This document shows positions 33,235 through 44,057 of a stretch of 64,000 nucleotides of DNA, piece by piece. Location of the stretch: the NCBI GenBank assembly GCA_022316685.1, contig JAKJHU010000759.1, positions 1 to 64,000 on the forward strand, in the 5' to 3' direction. The position numbers and the translations under genes were made by a program. Each line of letters starts with the position of its first letter. Positions within the stretch are counted from its first letter, which is position 1. This stretch comes from Progne subis subis. Taxonomy: Eukaryota; Chordata; Aves; Passeriformes; Hirundinidae. The notes below the pieces were generated by a model, which worked only from the letters and a program-made list of their open reading frames with translations, did no database searches and was not told the origin of the DNA.

Positions 33235-34060
33235 GACGGTTCTTCTCTATAGGAAGTAATCTCAGAACTCTGATGTTTTGAAGGCAGATGAGAGGCACTC
33301 ACCGAGGCCAAGGCAGACAGATCTGTCTGTCTTTGCAGCTTTTGTCTGAAAAACCCCTCTTGCATATTTGTGGAGTTTTGGAGGTGAAATTCCATTTTAG
33401 CTGTGGGTTCCTAGACCAGAATGACAGTTCTTTTCCACAGGAAGGAAAGGGCAGAGCCCCAGTGTTTCAAAGGCTGATTAGATGCAGCTCAAGGAAGGCA
33501 AGTCCAGTCTGATCTGTTTGTCTTGACAGCTATGTCTAGGATCTACCTTGGATGGATGGAGTTTGGGAGGCCAAATCCTAGTTTTGTCCATGGGTGTCTG
33601 GAAAGAAGGACAGTTCTTTTCCACAGGAAGGAAAGTACAGACCTACAGTGGTTCAAAGGCAGATGAGAGGTCACCCTTGGAAACCAAGGGAACATATACC
33701 GTCCTGGGAGCTTTTGCTCGGAGCTGATTTGGATATAAGGAGTTCTGGAGGCAGATTCCCAATTTGGCAGTGGACACCTGGACTTGAAAGATGTTGTTTT
33801 TTTATCAGGGAAGAGAAGCATGGCCCTGCAGTGCTTTGAAAACAAGATGAGAAGCAGTCCCCAAGAACAAGGCCAGGCAGAGATGTCTGTCCTGGCAGGT
33901 TTCATATGTGAACAATCCTTGGATATCATCAGATTTGGAGGCAGAATCCCAATTTCGGCCATGGGCACCTGGAAAGGACATTTCTTCCCACAGGAAGGAA
34001 AGCATGGACTCCAGGGTTTCAGGGACAGATGAGAAGTAGTCGTCAACATGTCAAGGTCAG
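33235..34060 (-). repeat. ~187-bp tandem repeat array, copy 3
   Basis: The markers 'cttttccacag' at about 33,430 and 33,617 give a spacing of about 187 bp. The right-arm counterpart is 45,542-47,110. The empty target site of the right-arm LTR (GAAGG, 33,627-33,631) lies in this array. Confidence 0.85.
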
Positions 34061-34066
34061 CTGGAC

Positions 34067-34353
34067 TGTTGCCATATTATGTGAGCTTTTGTGAGATGTT
34101 TACAGCTCTGACTGAATTTTCCCACAGCTTTCTGATGTAAACATCTTGTTCTTTCACATTCCTTCTGATGATAGCCAACTGATGGACTTCTAGCCTGGCC
34201 AGTGGGATGGAGAGGTAGTAGCCTTGTTCTCCAATCCCTGTCATTCTTCAAACCTATAAAAGCAAGGTTTTTTAAACAATAAAGTCTTTTCTTCTTCAGC
34301 CTTCATTTTGTGGAGTCAAATCTATGAGTATTTACTCGTGTCCACTAGCAACA
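34067..34353 (+). mobile_element. solo LTR, 287 bp, with 6-bp duplication
   Basis: It starts TGTTGCCATATTATG and ends CTAGCAACA, so the ends are TGTTG/CAACA. CTGGAC flanks it exactly at 34,061-34,066 and 34,354-34,359. A TATA-like 'cctataaaagc' lies near 34,254-34,264 and 'caataaag' near 34,279-34,286. Small size and 6-bp duplication suggest an ERVK-type element. It is mirrored at 45,236-45,535. Confidence 0.9.
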
Positions 34354-34359
34354 CTGGAC

Positions 34360-35500
34360 CATTCAGGTGGACCCCAGAGGCCAAGCCATGTTTCTGGATC
34401 CTTGGGACATGCAGCATCACAATTTCCCCTTGGTTCCATGAGGCCCTGTGGTATAACAAGAGATCTTTGTTTACATGAGCCCCAATGATATCAGACTGCT
34501 CTCCTTGCCTGCGCAGTGGCACAATGGCCCCTTGCTTCCAAGAGGCTTTGCAGTGTCACAGTGGTTGCCTTGGTTCTCTGAGGCCCTGTGGTGTCACAAT
34601 GGTCCCTTGGTTTCACTGGGACTCAGAGTGCCAGAATGGTCTCATTGCTTCCATGAGGCCCAGCAGTGTCACAGGGGCACCTTGGTTCCATGAGGCCCTG
34701 AAGTATGGAATGGCGACTTGATGCCATTGGGCCCCTCACTGTTACATGAGTTCTTAGTTCCATGGAGCCCTGTAGTGTCACAATGGTCTCCTTGGTTCCA
34801 TGGTGGCACAGTGACACAATGGCCCCTTGCTGCCTGAGGCCATGCAATGTCACAATGGTCTCCTCGATTCCATGAGGCCCTGCAGTTCCACAATGGCCCT
34901 TTGGTGTCACAAGGCCTTGAATGTCACAATAGTCTCAGCGGTTCCCTCACTGGTTCACAATGGTCTCCTTGGTTCCATATTGCTTCATCATGTCACAATG
35001 GTATCCTTGGTTCCACAGAGTCAGAATGCCCCCATGGTCTCATGGAGCCCCACAGTGTCACTATGATCCCTTGATTCCATCTGCTGTGCTACAATGACCC
35101 CTTGGTTATACAAGGCCCTGCAGGGTCACAATGGCCCTGTGGTTCCAGTGGGTCCTGAAGTGTCCTAATGGTTTCCATGGTTCCATGAGGTCCCACAATG
35201 TCACAATGGACTTTTGGTTCCATGAGTTTCGTACTGCCAGCAACAGTCTCTTGGTTCCACAGTGTCACCAAGGACCCTTTGTTCCATGAGGTTCAGTGGT
35301 GTAACATGGACACGTGATCCCATGAGGTTCTGCAGTGTCACAATGGACTCCTTGGTTCTGCAGCCTGCTGTGTCACCATGGACCCGTAGTTCCATGAGGT
35401 TCCGTAGTGTCACCATGGTCCTTTGGTTCCACAAGGCCTTGCTGTGCCACAATGGCCCCTTGGTTCCATGAGGTTCTGTACTGTACACAGATTCTCCTTG
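34360..35500 (-). repeat. 37-bp minisatellite array, copy 4
   Basis: About 1.1 kb of the 37-bp unit in reverse orientation (ccttggttccatgaggcc, tgtcacaatgg). The right-arm mirror is 44,058-45,229. The junction to the 187-bp array is interrupted by the solo LTR at 34,067. Confidence 0.88.
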
Positions 35501-35904
35501 TGTGGGAGGACAGATTGTAAAGAGAATAGAGATAGTGCTGAAGGCAATCTCACCCCTGATAAATTGCAGCTGTACTAATTCCCAAGAGTGGGAACAGCCT
35601 TGCCCTTAATAGATCCCAGCTATGTCCAATGAGAGTGAGTGTTATAACACATGGGTGAGCTGGCAAGAGTCAGTTGGAGACTGCAGGCTGTGCTGGGAGA
35701 AGAAGGGTCAAGCAGGCATGTGAGGGACAGAGAGGGTTGGGCAGTGATGCAAGGGACAGGAGAGAATTATCTCATCTGCAAAAGGAAGAGAGGAGGAGTC
35801 TGAAGGCTGTGTGGAGATGCCTATGGGTAGGCTACAGAGAGAAAGGTATTAGAGTTTTTAGATAATAAGGGACTGACTTTGTGTCAGTCATGGCTCCACC
35901 ATCA
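35501..35904 (+). mobile_element. LTR of an ERV fragment, left arm
   Basis: A 404-bp LTR runs from TGTGGGAGGACAG to ACCATCA. Two bases after its end, 35,907 onward reads tggtgcccactatgagg, which has the form of a primer binding site. The mirror copy is 43,648-44,057. The upstream edge abuts the 37-bp array without a visible duplication, so the element is a fragment. Confidence 0.7.
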
Positions 35905-36780
35905 ACTGGTGCCCACTATGAGGACCGGACAAAAATAAATTGGGGACCCTGACATGATCCTGACAAATGACTGCAGGCCTAAGAGCAGTGAGATGGTGGA
36001 GCTCAGCCAAACTGAGCCAGGCAGATCAAGAGCCTGAAGAAATGAGCCAGGTGAACCTGAGTGCCTGAGAGGCCTAAAATAGGCAGACCTGAGGGCCTAA
36101 AAATCTGGGCGAGTTGCAGCCAGGTGGATCTGAGAGCCTAAAAGCAATGTAGGCAGACCTGAGAGCCAAAGAGTCTGGATGACTTATGAGACACTGGCCC
36201 CAAGCTATGGCAACAGTTTGTGGGATCCTGGGGCAGCACTTGCCAGTGTTCACAGCAGCACAGTATAGCTAGAAGAAGTATCAGAGCTCTGGGAGGTGGA
36301 GTCAGAGCTGCACAAAAGGAATGTAAGAAAAGCTTAGAGAGACCAACTAACCCAAAAAAAAAAAAAACCCAAAAGAGGAGGCGACCATACTCAAAGAAAA
36401 GAAACATTATGAAAACAAGTTTAGAACTACATGAAGTGGAGTGTTCAAAAGATCAAGACAAGAGGGAGAGAAAGAGCAAGCAGAGATGTTGCTTCATCCA
36501 ACGGAAGAGCTGAAATTGCAGAAGGAAAAAGACCCAAAAGTAAAAAAAAACTAAAAAAAGATCAAGAGAATTTACTAAAGCAGCAGTGAGAGCTAGAGAC
36601 AGATTAGTTCTGTTATTCAGTTCAATGTGTGTATTTCCTAGTGAAACATGTGTTCTATTCAAAAGTAATATTCCATTAGGCATAAGTTCTATGAGCATAG
36701 ATATCGATAGGCATAAGTGCAAAAGCTAGTATTTCATGTTCTGTTAGACTGATGTTCTATACTGTTAAGAGCAAAACAAA
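35905..36780 (+). mobile_element. ERV leader and start of a gag-like region, left arm
   Basis: Leader sequence contains five degenerate repeats of a 'gcagacctgagagcctaaaa'-like phrase (about 35,970-36,180). An A-rich stretch follows with an A run at 36,355-36,367 and no open frame over 97 codons. The mirror is 42,831-43,647. An ERVL-type affiliation is plausible, but no capsid motif is seen. Confidence 0.5.
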
Positions 36781-37610
36781 CAAAGAGAAGGTTAACAATT
36801 AATGAGAAATGGAACAGAAAATGTTGTTATGCCACTGAAAATATTCACTCCGAATCTACATTTCAAATAACACAGTTGTCCCATCTGAAGGAGGCATTCT
36901 CCTCAGGAGAAATGTCTTTTGAAATTTTGCTTGGTTGCCATGAGCTGCCTCTGTAACAGGAACCTGGCCCAGCTCAGCAGCACAGCACAGAACAAGGACT
37001 TTAATCACCCTTCCGTGGATTTGGTGTTGTTTACATTCAACTCAGTCTCTGATTGTGCATTTGAAAAAATTCTCAAGAACTCAAAGTTAAATTTAAATTG
37101 AAGTTTCTTAAGTTTTAATTGGTCCCACAGAGCAACCAACTGAGAAAGTGCCCCCAGGTTCCAGTTGGAGCAGAACACTGCAGGCAGTGATGACAGGTGG
37201 GACAAACAAGGCAAAGGTGTCTCTGATGCTCAGCAAACCTGCATGTGTTTCAGGAATGCAAAGACCAAGGCCTGAGCCCCAGCCCCTGCCAAGGCAGATC
37301 CTGTCCCTCCCTCAGTGCTCAGGGCTCTTCCCAGGACACTGGGATGTGGGGATGTGCAATGCCAAGGGCAGCACCATGGGGCGGCCCCTGCCAGGCTGCT
37401 GAGCAGGGACAAGGAGGCAATGAGGCCCCAGGCCTGCCAGGGTCACTTGTCTCCTGCTCATGGCTCAGGCCCAGGGCAGCAGCCATGGCCCAAGTGCTGC
37501 AGGAGTTGGCTGTGTCAGGGCCTTTCAGCTGCTGCCCATCCCTGTGCCCTCTCCAGCCCAGGCTGTCTACGGTGTCCATGCCCTGCGCCTCTGTCCCTGC
37601 AGGACTATAT
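36781..37610 (+). repeat. partial OR 5'-flank block, left
   Basis: The stretch 36,900-37,610 repeats the distal end of the OR 5' flank (compare 12,530-13,215) without an OR gene. It is the innermost part of the left arm and mirrors 41,950-42,720. The part 36,781-36,900 is A+T-rich and also mirrored. The copy stops abruptly inside the block at 37,602, where a 37-bp array begins. Confidence 0.75.
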
Positions 37611-38900
37611 GGAATAATGGAGACCATTGTGACACTGTGGGGCCCTATGGAAACACGGGGCCAGTGTCACACAGTGGGGCCTGAAGGAACCAAGCATCCA
37701 ATATGACACCATCATTGTGACACTCTGGGGCCCCGTGGATCCAAGGGAACGGTAACAGGTCTGGATAGCTTGGCCTGACTGACTTCAACTGACCCTCGCA
37801 TGTTGGGGGTCCCTTCTCCTGCACCCCTGAAACACTGGGGCTCTAGGTTTTCTTTCTATGGAAAAGAACCATTCCCTCTCCCAGGCACCCATGGCCAAAA
37901 TTGGTACTTCTCCAAAATTCACTGTAAGCAAGGGTTTTTCCAGACAAAGGCTGCCACGACCCATAGGCCTGGCTTGCCTTGGCCCCTGGTGGTCGCCTCT
38001 AATCTGCCCCTGAAAATACTGGGGATCGGTGTTTTTCCTCCTATGGGAAAAGAACTGGCCTGCTAATGCAGGTGTTCATGGCTGAAATTGGGATTCAGCC
38101 CCCAAAATTCCATATATCCCAGAGATACAGAATCAAGGTATTTATTCCATTGCTCCCAGCTGAAGCTGCTGGTACAGAGATCTCTGGGTTTGCCTTGGCC
38201 TCTGCTGGCTGCCTTTATCAGCCCCTGACACTGGGGCTCCGTGCTTTCTTTCCTGTGGAGACTATGGTGACACTTCAGCCCTCCTGGATCCGAAGGGACC
38301 GTTGTTATACTGTGGGAATTCATGGAAAACACGGGGATCAGTGTGGCACTGTTGGGCTGCATGGTCCCCAAGGGGCCAGTGTGGAGCAGCAGGGCTTTGT
38401 GGAAACAAGAGGCCATTGTTGCATTACAGGGCCTGGTGGACCAAAAAAGGGCCATTGTGATCCTGCAGGGCACCGTGGATCCATGGGGACCCCATTATGG
38501 CATTTCAAGCCCCATGGAATCATGGAGACAATGGTGACACTGCAGGGCCCACAGAACCAAAGGGCCATTGTGACCCTGCTGGCCTCGTGGAAGCAAGGGG
38601 GAATGGAACTTATCTTGCTGCTTTGGGCTCCCAGGGGCCACCTGACAGGTCCAGCTGATCTTGGAATGATGAGGGCTGCCTCTCATCATGGTGGGCTTAG
38701 TGCTTTCCTTCCTATGGAAAGGATAATCTGTCTTCCCTGGTGCCTGTAGCAAAACTTGACACTCCCCCTGAAAAATTCCCACTATGCAAGGGTTGTCCCA
38801 GAAAAAAAAGCTGCCAGGACAGAGAGCTCTGGCTGGCCTTGGCCTCTGGTGGTCAACCTCTCATCTCAAGGAAGCCATGAGGAAAGATTTGAACAGGTTT
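37611..38900 (+). repeat. 37-bp/187-bp composite repeat in the spacer
   Basis: Order: 37-bp units (37,611-37,750), junction, 187-bp units (37,790-38,260), 37-bp units (38,260-38,610), junction, 187-bp units (38,610-38,900). The same order is found at 14,400-16,090. No gene. Confidence 0.82.
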
Positions 38901-39760
38901 GACTACTGGAACGTCAATGAGGGGCTCTATCATCCTCTGAAAAACTCAGATGCTCTTCTGATCATATGTGGCCTTTTTTTTTCAGTGTCTATTCTATATC
39001 AAATATTATTTTCAGCTAAAAAATATTTTATGATCACTCTGTCAGTGTTATCTGATACAAAACAACACTACATACAGAACCAGGTCACCTGCATAAGCAA
39101 ATCAAGAAACCCAGTAGGAATGATTTGTCCCTGCTCCCATCTGTCCCATCTCCTCTGGAGCTGGAGGTGCAGCCCCAGCACTTGGGAGGGCTCCAGGGGT
39201 CACAAGCTCAGCTCCCACACAGACATCTCGTGGACCCTGAGGTGCTTTTCTTGGCCCCTGCACGCTCACACAGGCTGAGATGGACACTGATGGTTTCTGT
39301 GCCAGGCTCTCTCAGCCCAGCCCAGCTCCCTCCAAGCTCTGCCAGCTGCCCTGAGCTCTCGGCAGCACCAAGGGCCTCTCCCCAGCACAGCCCAGCCGGC
39401 TCTGGCCCCACAGCTCTGCTCAGGGCAGGCTGCTCTGGGCAGGAGGCCCCACGGCCTCAGCCCCATCGCAAGGGCAACAGCAGCAGCTGCAGCTCAGAGA
39501 GGGCTCAGCCCCAGCCATGGGGGAAGGTGCCTGGCCAAGGGAAAAGGAGGCTCCCTGTGTGCCCTGCTCTCCTCTCCAGGACATCCTGAGAGCTCTGCAG
39601 CCCCTTCTGCCATCCCATCTGGCCAGGCCAACACAACAGCCCCGGCCTTGTGGCCCTCAGGAGCTGTTCCTGCTCCAGGCCCAGGGCCCATCCCAAAGCT
39701 GGGGCAGCCAGAAAGCTGTGCCCATTTCTGTTCATTTCCTGACATGATGAGGCTAGGTCA
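38901..39760 (+). repeat. A+T linker and GC-rich block D, copy 3
   Basis: The linker (38,901-39,120) matches 16,110-16,330. Block D (39,121-39,760) matches 26,946-27,480 and, inverted, 1,920-2,540. Open frames on both strands are shared between copies because the sequences are nearly identical, not because of visible protein selection. Confidence 0.75.
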
Positions 39761-40130
39761 TCAGCAGCCTGGTGGTTGTAATGAATTTTACTTTTCCAAA
39801 GGCCTGTTCCTGAGGTCTTCAGTTCAGAAATTCATTGACAAAGGCTCATTAACATTTGTTGAAAACACCAAACTTGACAAACTCCTGGGAATCATTCACG
39901 TCTTCATTTCTTTTGTTGCTAATTAGAAGTTTCAGCAGTTTTCAGGAGTGTATTCAAAGTGAATGTAGTATATTTAAAACAATGAAGAAATAGTTGTCTT
40001 GTCCTGTTTTAGGTTTCTATTCCTGTTTATAGATTGATATCAGTGATCCCCAGTTGATATTGATCCCCATCACCTGCTAGTGCAGTCTGAATAGATCTGA
40101 AAATCCAGACCCTTCATGGCTGACAATCAA
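39761..40130 (+). repeat. A+T-rich block E, copy 2
   Basis: Reverse of 1,500-1,900 and of 55,790-56,130, with the palindromic-looking 'gatatcagtgatccccagttgatattgatc' region near 40,036-40,066. Non-coding. Confidence 0.7.
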
Positions 40131-40940
40131 TCACACTTTGTCCCTACCCCCACTCCACCATTTCTCTCCTCCAGTCTCTGGGACTCAGATCAGCTGAGGA
40201 AGTTTCTTTTCATTGCCAACAAACAAAAGTTGAACATGATGCTATTTCATACCCATCACAATTCTTCCCTCAGCTTTCTTTGCAATGTCCCAGCTGCATC
40301 CTCCATCCCCCATCCCTCATCCACCATCCACAAGGGATTTCTCTGCAATACTAGTTTTCAACAAAGATGATAGATAGATATGAACAATCAAGGTGTTGTA
40401 CCAGGATGCTCTGCCTGGACTGGAGGTCAAAACAGCTCCAACAGTGCCCCATTTGCAAAGCTGCCAGTCATGGATGAAGAAGAGGGTCAGGCTGCTTTTG
40501 GTGTTCAGGAAATGCTGAAACCAGCCTGATTCATTTCATCTCTTCCTCTCCTGGCTGAAGCTCCTCTCTTGCCTCTTCCATCCATTGTCTTTTGTCTCCC
40601 ACCAGGCCCCCAGTGAAGAGCCAGGCTCTGTGTTCTCCATCACCTCCTCGGTGGCACTGCCAGGCTGGCATGAGGAGCCCCTCAGCCTTCCCTGCTCGGG
40701 GCTGGACAAGCCCAGCTCCCTCAGCCTCTGCTCAGAGCCAAAGGGCTCCAGCCCCACCTTGGGGCCCTTCCCTAACCCTGCTGCAGCTGCCAGACATCTT
40801 TCCTGCCCTGGGGAACCCAAGCCAGGCCACAGTGACCTGGATCATGCACGTCCTTGATGTCCTGGTCACACAGCCCAGCCCCTTGTCCCTGTGTCAGGCT
40901 CTGGGGGTTGATGTGTGGAAGATCCACTTCTCCATCCACT
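40131..40940. repeat. duplicated block F, no gene
   Basis: The stretch 40,541-40,920 matches 54,780-55,130 in reverse. Its phrase 'ctgagggagctgggcttgt' (other strand) resembles the CR1 3' region, so an old CR1 remnant is possible. The part 40,131-40,540 holds no recognised feature apart from a short 'ccatccctcatcc' simple repeat near 40,300-40,330. Confidence 0.55.
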
Positions 40941-40944
40941 GCTG

Positions 40945-41560
40945 AAGGTCCCTGCCATGCTATAATGGCCCCTTGGTTCCAGTGGGTCCCAAAGTGTCAG
41001 AAGAGTCTCCATTGTTCAATCAAGCCCCACAATGTCACCGTGCTCCCCTTGGCCCCACAGGGCTCCACAGTGTAACAATGATTCTTGGTTCCATGAGGTT
41101 CCTCAATCACAATGGGCTCCTTGGATCCTCAGTGTCACAAGGTCTCATGGTTCCATGCGGCCACACTGTGTCACACTAGCTCATGGTTCCATGTGGCCAC
41201 ACACATTAATAATGCACCCTTGGTTCCATGAGGTTCTGTACTGTACCATGGTCACCTTGGTTCTGTGAAGCTCCGCAGTGTCACAACGGACCCATGGTTC
41301 CACAAGGCCTTGCTGTGTCAGGAATGGCTCCTTGGTTCCAAGAGGTTTCTCATTGTCACAGTGATCTCCTTGGAACTGCAGTATCACAGGGGACCATTGC
41401 TTCAATGTGGCCCCAAAGTGCCAAAATGGATTTTAGTTCCATGATGTTCTGCTGTGTCCAAATGGACCCTTTGATCCATGAGTCTGCACAGTGTCACAGG
41501 AGACTCCTTGCTTTTGTGAGGCCCTGTCATCACCAAATATCCAAAATATCAGAATAAGAC
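40945..41560 (-). repeat. 37-bp minisatellite array, copy 5
   Basis: Reverse-orientation 37-bp units matching the left half of 13,680-14,250. It is followed by an A+T-rich stretch (41,561-41,870) shared with 13,390-13,640. Confidence 0.85.
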
Positions 41561-41869
41561 TCAACACTAATTTGTTATTTAGGAGGGTATCCTTCATTCA
41601 GGCCTCAGATCTAGTGAAGGGTAACTCTAACCCTACAGGAACATGTAATTCTACCAGGGTGTTGCTTATATACAGTCACTCAATTTGTATTTATAGTTAC
41701 ACATTTCCATAAAACCCACTTGAACTTCCCAGATTCACTCCTTGGTTTTTTCTACCACTGTACTCTCGAGCCAGATGTCTTCTTTTTGTCTTCCAACCAT
41801 CCTCACAAGAAAAGCATCCCCTTTATGTGACTGGTTTCTCAGCTAAAACTTCACAAGCAGGGTAGAAAT

Positions 41870-42430
41870 GGAATTACCCTTTTGGTATCAAGCCCAAAGC
41901 TTTGCAGAGGCAGGCAGGACGCAGAGCTGTCAGCAAAGGAAGGGGCCAGCGAGGTGGGGCAGCCGGGGGATGACGACAGCCTGCAGGGACAGAGGCGCAG
42001 GGCATGGACACCGTAGGACAGCCTGGGCTGGAGAGGGCACAGGGATGAGCAGCAGCTGAAAGGCCCTGACACAGCCAACTCCTGCAGCACTTGGGCCATG
42101 GCTGCTGGCCCTGGGCCTGAGCCATGAGCAGGAGACAAGTGACCCTGGCAGGCCTGGGGCCTCATTGCCTCCTTGTCCCTGCTCAGCAGCCTGGCAGGGG
42201 CCGCCCCATGGTGCTGCCCTTGGCATTGCACATCCCCACATCCCAGTGTCCTGGGAAGAGCCCTGAGCACTGAGGGAGGGACAGGATCTGCCTTGGCAGG
42301 GGCTGGGGCTCAGGCCTTGCCCTTTGCATTCCTGAAACACATCCAGGTTTGCTCAGCATCAGAGACACCTTTGCCTTGTTTGTCCCCACCTGTCATCACT
42401 GCCTGCAGTGTTCTGCTCTGACTGGAACAT
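41870..42430 (-). repeat. partial OR 5'-flank block, right
   Basis: Mirror of 37,150-37,610. Unlike the left copy it continues to 41,870 with the 'tttgggcttgatacc' end shared with OR-A's flank (13,312-13,326 on the plus strand), so the right arm is closer to copy A at this edge. The adjoining 42,431-42,830 mirrors 36,830-37,140. Confidence 0.75.
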
Positions 42431-42830
42431 GGGGAAACTTTCCTCAGTTGGGTTGCTCTGTGGGACCTATTAAAACTTGAAGAAACTTCAATGTTTCAAT
42501 TTAACTTTGAGTTCTTGAGAAGTTTTTTGAACATACTCTCAGGGACAAAGTTGAATGTAAACAACACCAAATTCCATGAGTGGCTCATTAAAGGTCTTGT
42601 GCTGTGTCTGTGCTGCTGAGCTGGGCCGGGCTCCTGGCAACCAAGAAAAGTTTCAAAAATACCTTTCTCTTGAGGAGAAATTCTCCTGCAGATGGGACAC
42701 CTGTGTTATTTGAAATGTAGACACAGAGTGAAAGTTTACAGTGGCAGAACTAACTTTTCAGTTCCTTTCTCAGTAATTGTTAACTCTCTCTTCTGAGTTT
42801 GTTTTGGTTTCGTTTTGCTCTTAACAGTAT

Positions 42831-43647
42831 AGAACATCATTCTCTTACATGGAATATTAGCTTTTGTCCTTATGCCTACTGATATCTATGCCTATGGAAC
42901 TTATGCCTATGGAATTTTAACTTTTGAATGCAATATGTATGTTTCACCAGCAAATAAGCACGTTGAACTGAATAATAAAACTAATCTGTCTCTAGCTCCC
43001 ACTGCTGCTTTAGTAAATTCTCTTGCTCCTTTTTCAGTTTTTGTGGCTTTTGTCTTCTGCAATTTCAGTTCTTCTGTTGGCTGAAGCAACATCTCTGCTT
43101 GCTGTAACTATCTTTCTTGTATAGTTTTTTTCAACACTTTCCCTTGTACAGTTCCAAACTCATTTTCATGACGTTTCTTCTCTTTGAGTTTGGTCACCTC
43201 CATTTTTTTTGGGTTAGATGCTCACTCCAAGCTTTTCTTACATTCCTTTTGTTCCGCTCCGAACTCCACCTTCTCAAAGCTCTGCTGCCACTTCTAGCTA
43301 CACATTGCTGCTGTGAACACTGGCACGTGCCACTCCAGGATCCCACAAACTGCGGCCATACCTTGATGTCAGTGTCTCATAAGTTATTCAGACTCTTGAG
43401 CTTTCAGTTCTGCCTACATTGCTTTCGTGCTCTCAGTTCTACCTGGCTGCAATTCTTCTGCATTTTTAGGCTCTCAGGTCTCCCTATTTTGATCTCAGAC
43501 TCTCTTCACCTGCTCTGATCTTCAGGCTCTTGATCCACCTGGCTCAGTTCAGCTGGGTTCCACTGTCTCACTGGTCTATAGTCATCTAGCCAGGATAATG
43601 TCAGGGTCACAATTCATTGTTGCCCATTCCTCATAAGGGGCACCAGT
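42831..43647 (-). mobile_element. ERV leader fragment, right arm
   Basis: Mirror of 35,905-36,780. The primer-binding-site-like sequence on the minus strand reads tggtgccccttatgagga at about 43,629-43,646, next to the LTR that ends at 43,648. Confidence 0.5.
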
Positions 43648-44057
43648 TGACAGTGGAGTCATGACTGACACAGGTGTCAGTCCCTTATTATCTAAAAACT
43701 CTTATACCTTTCTCTCTGCTGCCTACCCACAGGCAGATCCATGCAGCCTTCTGGCTCCTTCTCTCTTCCCCCTGCAGGACTGGCTAACTCTTTCCTGTCC
43801 CTTGCATGAGCACCAGACCCTCTCTGTCCTCACATCAGCCTCATTGACCCTTCCTCCTCCCAGCACAGCCGGCAGACTCCAACTGACTCTTGCCCAGCTC
43901 ACCCACTGTGTTATAACACTCACTCTCATTGGACATAGCTGGGATCTATTAAGGGCAAGGCTGTTCCCACTCTTGGGAATTAGTACAGCTGCAATTTATC
44001 CGGGGCGAGATTGCCTTCAGCACTATCTCTATTCTCTTTACAATCTGTCCTCCCACA
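43648..44057 (-). mobile_element. LTR of an ERV fragment, right arm
   Basis: A 410-bp mirror of 35,501-35,904, with TG and CA ends on the minus strand. The outer end abuts the 37-bp array at 44,058, exactly as in the left arm, so the truncated state predates the inverted duplication. Confidence 0.7.

Larger units (their letters stand above)
29110..37610 (+). repeat. left arm of large inverted duplication
   Basis: From OR-B to 37,610 the order of blocks is matched, in reverse, by 51,230 down to about 41,950: OR, 5' flank, 187-bp array, solo LTR with CTGGAC duplication, 37-bp array, LTR plus leader fragment, and partial OR flank. The arms differ by substitutions, indels and one extra LTR in the right arm. 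The spacer is about 4.3 kb. Confidence 0.85.

Noticed and set aside
40585..40945. Exon-like reading with an upstream 'tctcccaccag' acceptor look-alike
   Set aside because: The duplicate at 54.8-55.1 kb shows no conserved codon pattern, no donor was found, and the wording resembles a CR1 3' region.
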